30,419 bases of DNA from an uncultured Campylobacter sp. (GTDB taxonomy: Bacteria > Campylobacterota > Campylobacteria > Campylobacterales > Campylobacteraceae), in NCBI RefSeq assembly GCF_938039205.1, contig NZ_CALHVM010000060.1, positions 1 through 30,419 of the forward strand, written 5' to 3'. Made by a program: the position numbers and the translations under genes. Positions 7,977 through 15,540 of this stretch are shown here, in pieces. Every line of letters begins with the position of its first letter. The first letter of the stretch is position 1. The notes beneath the pieces were generated by a model. That model saw only the letters and a program-made list of their open reading frames with translations. It was not told the origin of the DNA and did not search any database.

Positions 7977-9145
7977 TTTGGCTCCTTTTGCAAATTTTTA
8001 TTTTCGTAGCTCATTAGAATTTTGATACAAATCGTTACTATTATAGCCTGAGTTAGGCTCGCTAGTATGAAAGAGAAGTAAAAATTTTCATTTATACCAC
8101 CTGATTTGTAGGCTATGGTAGCAACCGCGATAAGAAGCGTTAGCGGCATCGAGTGTGATAGCGCAAAAAGGACGGTGTTTTTTAGCCCAAGGATATTTAA
8201 AAACACCGTGCTAGCCGCTAGTCTAAAGCCTATCATGACGCCCGTTATCAGCGCCGCATCGCGCACGACTCCGTCTATCATAAAGGCGTTAAGCTTAAAC
8301 GTCGAGCCGATATGCACGAAAAATGTCGGCACCAAAAAGCCGAAGCCAAAGCTAGCAAGCTTGTGCGGCAGGTCTTTTTTGTGATCGAAAAATGTCGCGA
8401 TAAAGGTCCCCGCCACAAACGCGCCGAAAGCTATCTCTAAATTTAAATAAAGCATAAGCGCGATGATGCCAAAAAACAGCGCCATACACAGGCGGATGTC
8501 TTTTTCGGAGTTGTCGTAGTGGGGCATCAGGATGACGCGTAGCTGCGGATACCACCAAAACAGCACGTTTAGCGTCTTGTACCCGATCGCCGCCGCGGCT
8601 AAAAATCCGCTCAAATATATGATCGAAAACGCCAGCTCGCTACCCGCGCCAAATTTCATATACGCGCCGACGAAGGTTAGTAGCGTGATGCTCACGACCT
8701 CGCCGATCGAGCCGATGAGCATGCCGATATTTAGCCACGCCTCGTTTTTGCCGTACTCCTTAAACAGCGTAAATATCATACCCACGGCCATCAGCGGCAT
8801 GATGAGGATAAAAAGGCGGTTTAGATCAAACGAAAACGTCAGCAGCGCCGAGAGTAGGTAGAGTATCGCCAGATAGACGACGCCCGTTTTTAGGATCTTT
8901 TTATCTATCGTGAAAAATAGCTTGAGATCGACCTCCGTGCCCGCTAAAAACATGAGGTAGAAAAAGCCTACTTCGCTCACGATTTTAAACATCTCGTTGT
9001 GCCCGATAAAGCCCAAATACCCGGCTACCGAACCCAAAATAATCTCCACCGGCGCGATAGGAATGCGTAAAATTTTAGAAAAATACGGCGACGTAAAGAT
9101 GATAAAAGCTAGCGCGATGAGGATATTTAGCTCGTTTGCCTGCAA
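7973..9145 (-). CDS. CPA2-type cation:proton antiporter
   Basis: The 390-residue product is almost entirely hydrophobic with about 12-13 predicted helices. Family signatures of Kef/NapA-type (CPA2, Na_H_Exchanger fold) antiporters are visible: PIAPVEIILGSVAGYLG near residue 30, FLAGTEVDLKLFF near 69-81 and FGAFVAGTFIATF near 243-255. It exchanges Na+ or K+ for H+ across the inner membrane; the ion cannot be told from sequence. There is no C-terminal RCK/TrkA-N domain, so it lacks nucleotide-gated regulation of the KefB/C kind. The start is TTG at 9145 with AAAGGA 5-10 bases upstream. It is coupled to gltA by a 4-base overlap, and a similar transporter lies in this gene neighbourhood in C. jejuni as I recall it. 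Confidence 0.88.
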   Translation of the reverse strand: MQANELNILIALAFIIFTSPYFSKILRIPIAPVEIILGSVAGYLGFIGHNEMFKIVSEVGFFYLMFLAGTEVDLKLFFTIDKKILKTGVVYLAILYLLSALLTFSFDLNRLFILIMPLMAVGMIFTLFKEYGKNEAWLNIGMLIGSIGEVVSITLLTFVGAYMKFGAGSELAFSIIYLSGFLAAAAIGYKTLNVLFWWYPQLRVILMPHYDNSEKDIRLCMALFFGIIALMLYLNLEIAFGAFVAGTFIATFFDHKKDLPHKLASFGFGFLVPTFFVHIGSTFKLNAFMIDGVVRDAALITGVMIGFRLAASTVFLNILGLKNTVLFALSHSMPLTLLIAVATIAYKSGGINENFYFSFILASLTQAIIVTICIKILMSYENKNLQKEPK

Positions 9146-9167
9146 GAAAGTCCTTTGTAAATGGGGG

Positions 9168-9173
9168 ATTATA
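9168..9173 (-). promoter_or_regulatory. -10 box of the antiporter-gltA operon
   Basis: TATAAT on the minus strand (context GGCTATAATCC) lies 23 bases before the TTG start, with an AT-rich region upstream. It is placed between repeat D and the gene. Confidence 0.6.
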
Positions 9174-9213
9174 GCCTAAGGTTTTTTATTCTTTGATAAA
9201 TTTGACCCGCTTG

Positions 9214-9642
9214 GGCTTGTCTCGCGAGCGCTTTTTGCGGTTTTGAAGTTAAAATTTGACTCGATAGGCTATATGCCTTATCTTCGTCAAATTTTAACTT
9301 CAAAACCCCAAAAATCATCTCGCGATACTTCGCCCTCACTTCCATTGCCCAAATTTGTAAATTTGAGCCGCCGAGACCCGCACCTTGAAAATGTCAAATT
9401 TGAATCATGTTTGCGACGCTTTGCTCGCAGAGCAAAGCAGTGTCGCCACATTAAAAGTGTCGTAGGGGGAGGGGGATTAAAGGGGGTGGAGAGCTCTTTT
9501 GCTTCGCTTTGCTCGTAGCTGCAAGCAGACCGTAAGTAGAAAGCCCTTCCGCCACCCAAGAAAAAGAAAAACTAAAAAATTTGGAGAATCTTAAATTTAA
9601 CAAAACCAAATTTAGCACTTTAAAGGTGCTGAGCTAGGTGCA
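9214..9642 (+). repeat. Structured intergenic repeat, copy D
   Basis: This copy fills the 9146-9656 spacer, where no gene is seen. The outer stem is TCGCGAG (9222-9228) with CTCGCGA (9319-9325). A perfect 22-bp inverted repeat (9239-9260 with 9286-9307) is capped by AGGC-TATAT-GCCT (9266-9278). The core ends in GACCCGCACCTTGAAAA (about 9375-9391), followed by GCGAC (9413-9417) with GTCGC (9442-9446) and GCTTTGCTC (9418-9426) with GAGCAAAGC (9430-9438). The GC-rich third stem of copies A and B is broken here by an extra segment at about 9495-9545. Confidence 0.85.
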
Positions 9643-9656
9643 TAAAATTTAGATTT

Positions 9657-10004
9657 TCAGCGAATAACGGTGCCTAGATAACAAAACCCGAGGCAAACAG
9701 AAACGCTAAAAAACGCGTTTAAAAATGCGGCTAAATTTTGTCCCGAGCTAAAAAGGCGCACCGTCTCATAGCTAAACGTCGAAAATGTCGTAAAACCGCC
9801 GAGCGCGCCGACGACTAGAAATAGCCTTAAATTTTCGCTCAAATTTAACGAGAGTAGTACGCCGATCAAAAAGCTACCAAGAGCATTGACGCAAAGAGTA
9901 GCAAGCGGAAAATCGGGGCAAAATTTAGCGACCGCGCCGCTTAAAACAGCTCTACAAACCGACCCCAAAAATCCGCCGCACCCGATTAAGAGTAAATTTT
10001 GCAT
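9657..10004 (-). CDS. crcB: Fluoride ion channel CrcB/FluC
   Basis: FluC proteins form dual-topology dimers that export fluoride passively across the inner membrane. Visible hallmarks are GGFLGSVCR with R18, CVNALGSFLIG with N40, and GGFTTFSTFSYE (69-80), the Phe-box/central Na+ region. There are four hydrophobic helices in 115 residues, the usual size. I place the start at the ATG at 10004, which shares a base with the bioB stop (TGATG, 10002-10006) and matches other CrcB N-termini; a TTG at 10013 would add three residues. Expression is probably by coupling to bioB. No fluoride riboswitch is visible before it, since bioB lies directly upstream. Confidence 0.93.
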   Translation of the reverse strand: MQNLLLIGCGGFLGSVCRAVLSGAVAKFCPDFPLATLCVNALGSFLIGVLLSLNLSENLRLFLVVGALGGFTTFSTFSYETVRLFSSGQNLAAFLNAFFSVSVCLGFCYLGTVIR

Positions 10005-10843
10005 CAGTGACAAAGCGTCGCGAAGTTAAATCCGCGCGCTTTAAACTCGGCGATATCGCGACTAGCGACCTCGCCCTTAGTCGTGAGATAGTCGCCGATG
10101 ACGACGGCAGAGACGCCGTGATCAAAGATTTCGTATTGGCGTTCGCCTAAAATTTTCTCGCGACCGCCTGCTATCATCACGCGAGCGTTAGGTAGCGCGC
10201 GGACGGTGTCGTCGATGATTTTTAGCGCCTCGTCCGCTGTCATAGGCGGCCGTTTGACGCGTAGCGCGTCATTTGGGATAAAGAAATTTATCGGGCTAGA
10301 AAACGGATCAAGCTCTTTTAGGCTAGCTTGCAGGCTCGCGCGGTCGGCTTCGCTCTCGCCAAGGCCATAAATGCCGCCCGTGCAAAGCATCAGTCCCGCT
10401 TCTTTGGCGTCGATGTTGGTCTGCCAGCGCTCGTCCCAGCTATGCGTCGAGCAAATTTTCGGGAAAAACTCGCGCGAGGTCTCGAGGTTGTGGTTGTAGC
10501 TAAACACGCCCGCGCTTTTTAGCTCTTTTAGCTGCGGTAGCGTCGCCATGCCGTTGCAAGCGATCAGCATGAGGTTTGGGACTTCTTTATTTACGGCGCG
10601 CGCGAGGCGGGCGATTTCCTCGGTCTTTTTGTCCGTGAGTCTTGCGCCGCTGGTGACGAGGCAAAAGCCCAGCGCATGGTTCGCTGCCGCGATCCTGGCC
10701 TCGGCGACTACTTGATCGGCGGTTTTCATTTTGTATTTTTCGATGCTGGCATTTATGCCCGCACTTTGCGTACAGTAGCCGCAGTCCTCGGAGCAGTTGC
10801 CAGAACTTACCGAACAAATGGCACACAACATAATAGTTTTCAT
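10004..10843 (-). CDS. bioB: Biotin synthase BioB
   Basis: BioB is a radical-SAM enzyme that inserts sulfur into dethiobiotin, the last step of biotin synthesis. The 4Fe-4S/SAM motif is at C17, C21 and C24 (GNCSEDCGYCTQ). Other matching segments are YNHNLETSREFFP, CTGGIYGLGES (the SAM-binding GGE-like region) and FFIPNDALR. At 279 residues it is shorter than E. coli BioB (346), a short form I associate with this phylum. AAAGGAAT precedes the ATG. Repeat E starts 18 bases upstream of the start and separates it from topA. The bioB-topA adjacency matches C. jejuni as I recall it. Confidence 0.95.
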   Translation of the reverse strand: MKTIMLCAICSVSSGNCSEDCGYCTQSAGINASIEKYKMKTADQVVAEARIAAANHALGFCLVTSGARLTDKKTEEIARLARAVNKEVPNLMLIACNGMATLPQLKELKSAGVFSYNHNLETSREFFPKICSTHSWDERWQTNIDAKEAGLMLCTGGIYGLGESEADRASLQASLKELDPFSSPINFFIPNDALRVKRPPMTADEALKIIDDTVRALPNARVMIAGGREKILGERQYEIFDHGVSAVVIGDYLTTKGEVASRDIAEFKARGFNFATLCH

Positions 10844-10861
10844 TAGATTATTCCTTTTTTA

Positions 10862-11232
10862 GCAGCTCGTTTTTTGCCCTATACTTCGTTGGATCTCGCT
10901 GCGGGCTGCAGTCACGTATTATATATACGCTCCTTTGCCCTTGCTCATCCGCCTCGTCTATGACAAAAACACTTCGCCTTGACTTTTTACGTTCAAATTT
11001 GGAGTCAAATTTGCAAATTTTACTCACCGAGACCTGCACCGCGAAAATGCTAAATTTGGAATCAAATTTTGTTTCCAAATGTGCGGCGCAATAGCGTGTT
11101 TTAAATTTGTAAGGCGACGTATTTTTACGTTTAGACGAGGCGGAAATGAGCCGAGCGAGGGCGCATACAAGCAGTATGTAACCGAGCTTCGGCGAAATTT
11201 CTAACGAAGTATAAACCAAAAAGACAAGCCGC
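10862..11232. repeat. Structured intergenic repeat, copy E (MITE-like, 371 bp)
   Basis: This copy fills the topA-bioB spacer from 2 bases after the topA stop to just before the bioB Shine-Dalgarno site. Its ends are inverted: GCAGCTCGTT (10862-10871) and GACAAGCCGC (11223-11232). Both halves are arms of the same type facing each other. The right arm (about 11133-11232) has GCCGAGC (11150-11156), CATAC-AAGCA-GTATG (11164-11178) and AACGAAGTATAAA. The left arm, read on the complement, has GACGAGGCGGA, CGTAT-TATAT-ATACG (10915-10929) and AACGAAGTATA. The common core lies between them at 10989-11048. A TATAAT in the left-arm loop on the minus strand could act as a bioB -10. Confidence 0.8.
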
Positions 11233-11234
11233 CG

Positions 11235-13343
11235 TTATTGCTCCGCGATTTGCACCTTTTTCTTGCACTTCGTACACTCGTGAAACGTCCCTTTTTTGAG
11301 CTCTTTTTTGATCATATCGCCGCCGCATTCGTCGCATTTTTCGGCGACCGGCTCGTAGTTTGAGACGAAGTCGCATTTTGGGTAGTTTGCGCAGCCGTAA
11401 AATTTACCCCTACGGCTGATGCGTTCGACGATATCGCCGCCGCATTTTGGACACGGCACGTCGATCTTTTTGAGCTCTTTTTTCGGTTTTGTCGCCGCTT
11501 CGCCTTCCTGTGCGCCTTGTTCTACCTTGGCGATATTGCGCGAGTATTTGCACTTAGGGAAATTTCCGCACGCGATAAACTCGCCGTAGCGTCCCTTTCG
11601 CAGCAGTAGTTCGCCGCCGCACTCAGGGCACTTTTCGCCGATAGGAGTGGCGACCTTTTGGCTTTTTATGCCTGTTTTGCCAGCCGTGATTTTATCTATA
11701 AACGGATGATAAAAATCACTCAGAAGCTTTTGCCAGTCGGCCTTGTCTTCTGCGACGTGGTCGAGCTTTTCTTCCATATTTGACGTAAATTCGCTATCTA
11801 CGATATCGCTAAAATGCTCCTCTAAAACGCCCATCATCGTAAAGGCGATCTCGTTTGGCACGAGCTGTTTTTTCTCGACTTTGACGTAGTCGCGAGAGGT
11901 CAGCAGCGAGATGGTCGGCGCGTAGGTGCTAGGGCGCCCTATGCCTAGGCTTTCTAGCTTTTTAACAAGCCCTGCCTCCGAGTAGCGAGACGGCGGCTCG
12001 GTGAAATGCTGTGAGCTTTTTATGCTTTGCAGGCTCATCTCGTCGCCGATTTTTAGGTCGGGTAAAATTTTATCCTTATCCATATCGCCGTAAACGCGGT
12101 AAAATCCGTCAAACAGCACCTTGCGGCCGCTTATTTTAAACTCGCCCTTTGCGCCCGCGACGAATACGTTTTGCGTTTGGCTCACGCTAGCGCTCATCTG
12201 GCAGGCTAAAAAGCGGTTGTAGATGAGCGTGTAGAGGCGTAGCGCGTCTTTTTCTAGATATTGCGCGGCGATAGCGGGCGTGAAGCTAAGATTTGTCGGG
12301 CGGATCGCCTCGTGGGCTTCTTGCGCGCCTTTGCTTTTGGTGGCATAAAATTTAGCCTTGGCCGGCAGGTAGCGCTCGCCGTACTCTTTCTCGATCATCT
12401 CGCGCGCGGCTGCGACGGCCTCTTTGGCGAGATTTAGGCTGTCCGTTCTCATATACGTTATCGCGCCCATAAAGCCCTGGTGCGTCTGCACGCCCTCGTA
12501 TAAATTTTGCGCGATCATCATCGTTTTTTTCGGGCTAAAGCCTAGGCGGTTGCTCGCGCTTTGCTGCAACGTCGAGGTCATAAAAGGCGGTGCGGGCTCG
12601 GTTTTGCGTTCTTTGGCTTCGATCTCGCGGACGCTAAATTTATCGCTTTTTAGATTTTCTACGATAAATTTAGCTCTATCGCCGTTTGTTATCGTTAGCT
12701 TTTCTATCTTTTGCGCTTCAAATTTAACCAGCTCGGCGTCAAGATCTTTTTTGAAAACCGCGTCGATGCTGTGGTATTCGATCGGTTTAAAGTCGCGTAT
12801 CTCGCGCTCTCTATCTACGATGATTTTTAGAGCCGCGCTTTGCACGCGTCCAGCGCTTAGCCCTTTTTGGATTTTTAAATTTAATAGCGGCGAGAGCTTG
12901 TAGCCAACGATTCGGTCTAACAGGCGGCGGGCTTGCTGTGCGTTTACGCTATCCATATTTATCGTGCGAGGGTTTTTTAAAGCGGCTTCGATGGCGCTTT
13001 TGGTGATCTCGTGAAACACGATGCGAGGCAGGCTCTCGGGCTTTTTGCCGATGGCTGCGGCGATGTGGTAGGCGATGGCCTCTCCTTCGCGGTCCTCATC
13101 GGTTGCGAGGTAGATTTGGTCGGCGTTTTTGGCTAGTTCTTTGATCTCTTTTACGATCGCGGAGTGATCGGCGCTTATTTTGTATTCGGGAGTAAATTTT
13201 TCGCCCTCGATCTTGATACCAAATGCGGTTTTTGGTAGATCTCTGATATGGCCTTTTGATGCGATGACATCGTAGTCGCTTCCGAGGAAATTTTTTATCG
13301 TTTTGGCTTTCGCGGGAGATTCCACGATGATTAAGCTTTTCAT
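11235..13343 (-). CDS. topA: DNA topoisomerase I TopA
   Basis: Type IA topoisomerase relaxes negative supercoils by transient single-strand cleavage. The TOPRIM domain starts MKSLIIVESPAKAKT and holds TDEDREGEAIAYH (81-93); the catalytic tyrosine is Y297 in ITYMRTDS. Three C-terminal C4 zinc ribbons follow at about 572-598 (CPEC...CGNFPKC), 631-657 (CPKC...CANYPKC) and 670-693 (CDEC...CTKC). The frame is open to a TTG at 13382, but I choose the ATG at 13343 because it matches the family N-terminus and has AAGG upstream; this gives 702 aa. It leads the minus-strand block towards bioB. Confidence 0.97.
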   Translation of the reverse strand: MKSLIIVESPAKAKTIKNFLGSDYDVIASKGHIRDLPKTAFGIKIEGEKFTPEYKISADHSAIVKEIKELAKNADQIYLATDEDREGEAIAYHIAAAIGKKPESLPRIVFHEITKSAIEAALKNPRTINMDSVNAQQARRLLDRIVGYKLSPLLNLKIQKGLSAGRVQSAALKIIVDREREIRDFKPIEYHSIDAVFKKDLDAELVKFEAQKIEKLTITNGDRAKFIVENLKSDKFSVREIEAKERKTEPAPPFMTSTLQQSASNRLGFSPKKTMMIAQNLYEGVQTHQGFMGAITYMRTDSLNLAKEAVAAAREMIEKEYGERYLPAKAKFYATKSKGAQEAHEAIRPTNLSFTPAIAAQYLEKDALRLYTLIYNRFLACQMSASVSQTQNVFVAGAKGEFKISGRKVLFDGFYRVYGDMDKDKILPDLKIGDEMSLQSIKSSQHFTEPPSRYSEAGLVKKLESLGIGRPSTYAPTISLLTSRDYVKVEKKQLVPNEIAFTMMGVLEEHFSDIVDSEFTSNMEEKLDHVAEDKADWQKLLSDFYHPFIDKITAGKTGIKSQKVATPIGEKCPECGGELLLRKGRYGEFIACGNFPKCKYSRNIAKVEQGAQEGEAATKPKKELKKIDVPCPKCGGDIVERISRRGKFYGCANYPKCDFVSNYEPVAEKCDECGGDMIKKELKKGTFHECTKCKKKVQIAEQ

Positions 13344-13372
13344 TAATATAGCCTTTTTAATTTTTTGCGGTA

Positions 13373-13378
13373 ATTGTA
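13373..13378 (-). promoter_or_regulatory. Probable topA -10 box
   Basis: TACAAT on the minus strand (context TGCTACAATTACC, with an extended TG) lies 29 bases before the topA ATG, behind an AT-rich stretch. It would overlap the unused TTG start, which supports the shorter topA reading frame. Confidence 0.5.
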
Positions 13379-13460
13379 GCAAAAAATTTAAACTAATGGC
13401 ATTAATTTATCGTTTGAATTTAAATTTGACTTGGAAAAGTGGGATAAAATTTGGAGCAAA

Positions 13461-13530
13461 AAGTCGAGCGGGTAAAACTCGACTTTAAAATTCACTTCTA
13501 AAGATATAGACGCCGAATTTAGCGTCTATA
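13461..13530 (-). other. topA-flagellin spacer with two hairpins
   Basis: Within the 13344-13730 spacer I see no gene. On the minus strand TATAGACGC (13522-13530) pairs with GCGTCTATA (13505-13513), and about 20 bases later CTCGAC-type arms (13478-13485 with 13461-13468) are followed by TTTTTGC, as in an intrinsic terminator. The pair could be a leftover or second flagellin terminator, or a small minus-strand RNA. Direct evidence for transcription is absent. Confidence 0.4.
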
Positions 13531-13585
13531 ATAACTATTATTTTTGGAGATGTCTTAACTATTGGTGTTTGGATTTTTGAAATTT

Positions 13586-13708
13586 AAGACCGCCGAAGCG
13601 GCCTTAAAGTATTAGTCTTAAAACATTTTTCCAGCTACGCGGGGTTGCCCCCCGCTTCGCGTAGAAATTTTACGTTTTTCCAGTTCCGTAAAGCCTAAAC
13701 GGCTTTAC
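13586..13708 (-). terminator. Flagellin 3' hairpin series / terminator
   Basis: Three hairpins follow the flagellin stop: 13701-13708 with 13688-13695 (8 bp, perfect); 13658-13664 with 13635-13641, containing an alternative GC-rich pairing (13650-13655 with 13639-13644); and 13598-13605 with 13586-13593, which on the minus strand has a TTCG tetraloop, AAGGCCGC paired with GCGGTCTT, and a downstream TTAAATTT. The last is the best candidate terminator. The first two are each followed on the minus strand by CTGGAAAAA(C/T)GT, so they look like a small tandem unit. Confidence 0.6.
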
Positions 13709-13730
13709 TTCACCTAGAAACGTTTTAATA

Positions 13731-15233
13731 CTACTGAAGTAGTCTTAAAACGTTTTGCTGAACAGAGTTAGCTTGGCTCATAGCATAACTTCCTGACTGA
13801 GCAAGGATGTTAAACTTAGAGAAGTTTGCTGACTCGGCAGCGAAATCAACGTCTCTGATTTGAGATTCGGCTGATTTTACGTTTACTTGAGTAACTGTGA
13901 TGTTGTTTACGGTTGCAACAAGCTGATTTTGAACAGAACCTAGGTCTGAGCGGATCTGATCAAGAGTTTTCTGAGCTGACTCAGCGATATCCATAACAGC
14001 CATCGCGCCGCGTAGAGTCATAACGCCTGCTGATTGAGCTGATGTCATAGCAGCTTTGCTCATTCTTTGGAAGCCCATAGCAGCGGCTAGATCCGGATCT
14101 AGTTGCCCCTTGATATCTCTTAGAGCCACTGACTGCTGGTTGCCGCCTTCGCCGTTACCGTCTTTACTAAACGCCACAGAGAAAGCTCCTGCTGCATTAC
14201 CGCTTGATACTTTGATATCGCGACCGTCTAGGCGAACTAGGTTTAGGCGTCCTACGAACATAGATGTTCCTCTTTTGCCGCCTAGGCCGGCACTTACTTT
14301 GTCGCCTGAGATTTTTATAGCTCTACCGTCGCGGCTAGTTAGTACCATTCTACCTTCCGTGTTTACAGATGCTTCTACGCCTGTTTGGTCTTTAACTTTG
14401 TTGATAGCATTTACCAAAGCGCCGTTTTTATCGCCTTCTTTTACCTCTAGGTCGCCGATTTTTACACCATTGATGACAAGGCTTAGGATCTGACCGCCGC
14501 TGATAGCTTTACTAGATACCCACGTAGTATCAAACGTAGCTCTAATGCCGGTTTTATCGGATAGCTTGTTGATATTTTCAGCTAGCGCGCCTACGCCTTT
14601 ACCTAGACCGGTTGAGATTGTAGCCGCAGCTACTTTTACGTTATTTACGCCGTCTACGTTTAGGAAAGTAAGGCTAACTTTGCCTGCAAATGTCAATAGC
14701 TTAGAGCTCTCAAATCTTGTTAGACCGATCTTATCTGACGTAGTAGCGCCGATAGAAGCTTTAACTGTTTGGTTTGAGTAAGCGCCGATTTGGAACTCTT
14801 TGTTAGAGAATGTTCCGTTTAGTAACTGCTGGCCGTTGAAAGACGTAGAGTTACCGATGTTGTCTAGCTCTTCCATTAGGCGAACGATGTCGGCTTGTAG
14901 CGCTTGACGAGAGTCGCTTGTTTGACCGTCTTGAGCTGATTGAGTAGCTTTTACTTTGATAGTATCAAGGATTTTTAGCTGCTCGTCCATAGCCTTATCC
15001 GCTACTTGGATGATACCGATAGCGTCGTTACCGTTTGCGATAGCTTGACCAAGCGCGCTAGCTTGAGAGCGAAGGCTATCAGCGATAGCAAGACCAGAGG
15101 CGTCATCTGCCGCAGTTTGGATTCTCAAACCTGAGCTAAGTTTACCCAAAGAAAGAGAAAGGTTGCGGTTGTTACCGACTGCGTTTGCGTGTGTGTTTAG
15201 AGCGTTGATGTTCGTGTTAATACGAAAACTCAT
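13731..15233 (-). CDS. flaA: Flagellin (FlaA type)
   Basis: The product is the subunit of the flagellar filament, exported by the flagellar type III apparatus. The 500 residues keep the conserved D0/D1 ends: MSFRINTNINALNTHANAV at the start, and AESANFSKFNIL...SYAMSQANSVQQNVLRLLQ at the end. The middle (about 170-400) is variable and includes flagellin_IN-like units (LVINGVKIGDLEVKEGDKNG, VNTEGRMVLTSRDGRAIKI). It is shorter than C. jejuni FlaA (about 572-575 aa), the difference lying in the central surface region. The D1 segment DEQLKILDTIKVKATQSAQDG is of the epsilonproteobacterial kind. AAAGGA and a sigma28 promoter lie upstream. Only one flagellin gene is in the window. Confidence 0.96.
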   Translation of the reverse strand: MSFRINTNINALNTHANAVGNNRNLSLSLGKLSSGLRIQTAADDASGLAIADSLRSQASALGQAIANGNDAIGIIQVADKAMDEQLKILDTIKVKATQSAQDGQTSDSRQALQADIVRLMEELDNIGNSTSFNGQQLLNGTFSNKEFQIGAYSNQTVKASIGATTSDKIGLTRFESSKLLTFAGKVSLTFLNVDGVNNVKVAAATISTGLGKGVGALAENINKLSDKTGIRATFDTTWVSSKAISGGQILSLVINGVKIGDLEVKEGDKNGALVNAINKVKDQTGVEASVNTEGRMVLTSRDGRAIKISGDKVSAGLGGKRGTSMFVGRLNLVRLDGRDIKVSSGNAAGAFSVAFSKDGNGEGGNQQSVALRDIKGQLDPDLAAAMGFQRMSKAAMTSAQSAGVMTLRGAMAVMDIAESAQKTLDQIRSDLGSVQNQLVATVNNITVTQVNVKSAESQIRDVDFAAESANFSKFNILAQSGSYAMSQANSVQQNVLRLLQ

Positions 15234-15257
15234 TGTAAATCCTTTTAAAGTTTAATT

Positions 15258-15308
15258 ACGACTTCTTGTCGTTCAAAAACTATATCGGACGAAATCAAAA
15301 AAACTTTA
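15258..15308 (-). promoter_or_regulatory. Sigma28 (FliA) promoter and leader hairpin of flagellin
   Basis: On the minus strand TAAAGTTT (15301-15308) is followed by an 11-base spacer and TCCGATAT (15282-15289), a close match to the FliA consensus TAAAGTTT-N11-GCCGATAA. The predicted leader of about 40 bases contains a small hairpin ACGAC-TTCTT-GTCGT (plus-strand 15258-15272) ahead of the AAAGGA Shine-Dalgarno site (15241-15247). This fits late-class flagellar control. Confidence 0.9.
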
Positions 15309-15339
15309 GGGGTAGAGGTAAAATTTTTTTATTTTTTTC

Positions 15340-15525
15340 AAATTTGATTGAGAAGGACGAATTTTAGGGCTTTATGGCCGGTACAAATTTGATTATTTTA
15401 AATTTTATGCGGCGAAATTTACATTTTTGCCGTCAAATTTACGTGCGGCGGATTAAATTTGAGCGCAAATTTGGTCTATCGTTAAATTTGAGTCGTTCGG
15501 CAAAATTTGAAAGAGGGAGAAATTT
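15340..15525. other. AAATTT-rich spacer between flagellin and the S-layer-like gene
   Basis: The 15234-15574 spacer contains no gene that I can see. Beyond the flagellin promoter it holds ten AAATTT words at 15340, 15385, 15400, 15415, 15435, 15455, 15467, 15484, 15503 and 15520, spaced mostly 12-20 bases apart. Function unknown. Confidence 0.5.
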
Positions 15526-15540
15526 GAGAGTTTAAAGAGG

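Noticed and set aside
9243..9559. Overlapping frames of about 90 codons on both strands
   Set aside because: Both lie in repeat D and translate its hairpin arms; no protein-like features.
10004..10120. Fluoride riboswitch (crcB motif) ahead of crcB
   Set aside because: The sequence before crcB is the coding end of bioB; there is no leader in which such a motif could sit.
10848..11219. A 123-codon minus-strand open frame
   Set aside because: It lies wholly within structured repeat E, has no family-like features and no convincing Shine-Dalgarno site; its codons are the hairpin arms read through.
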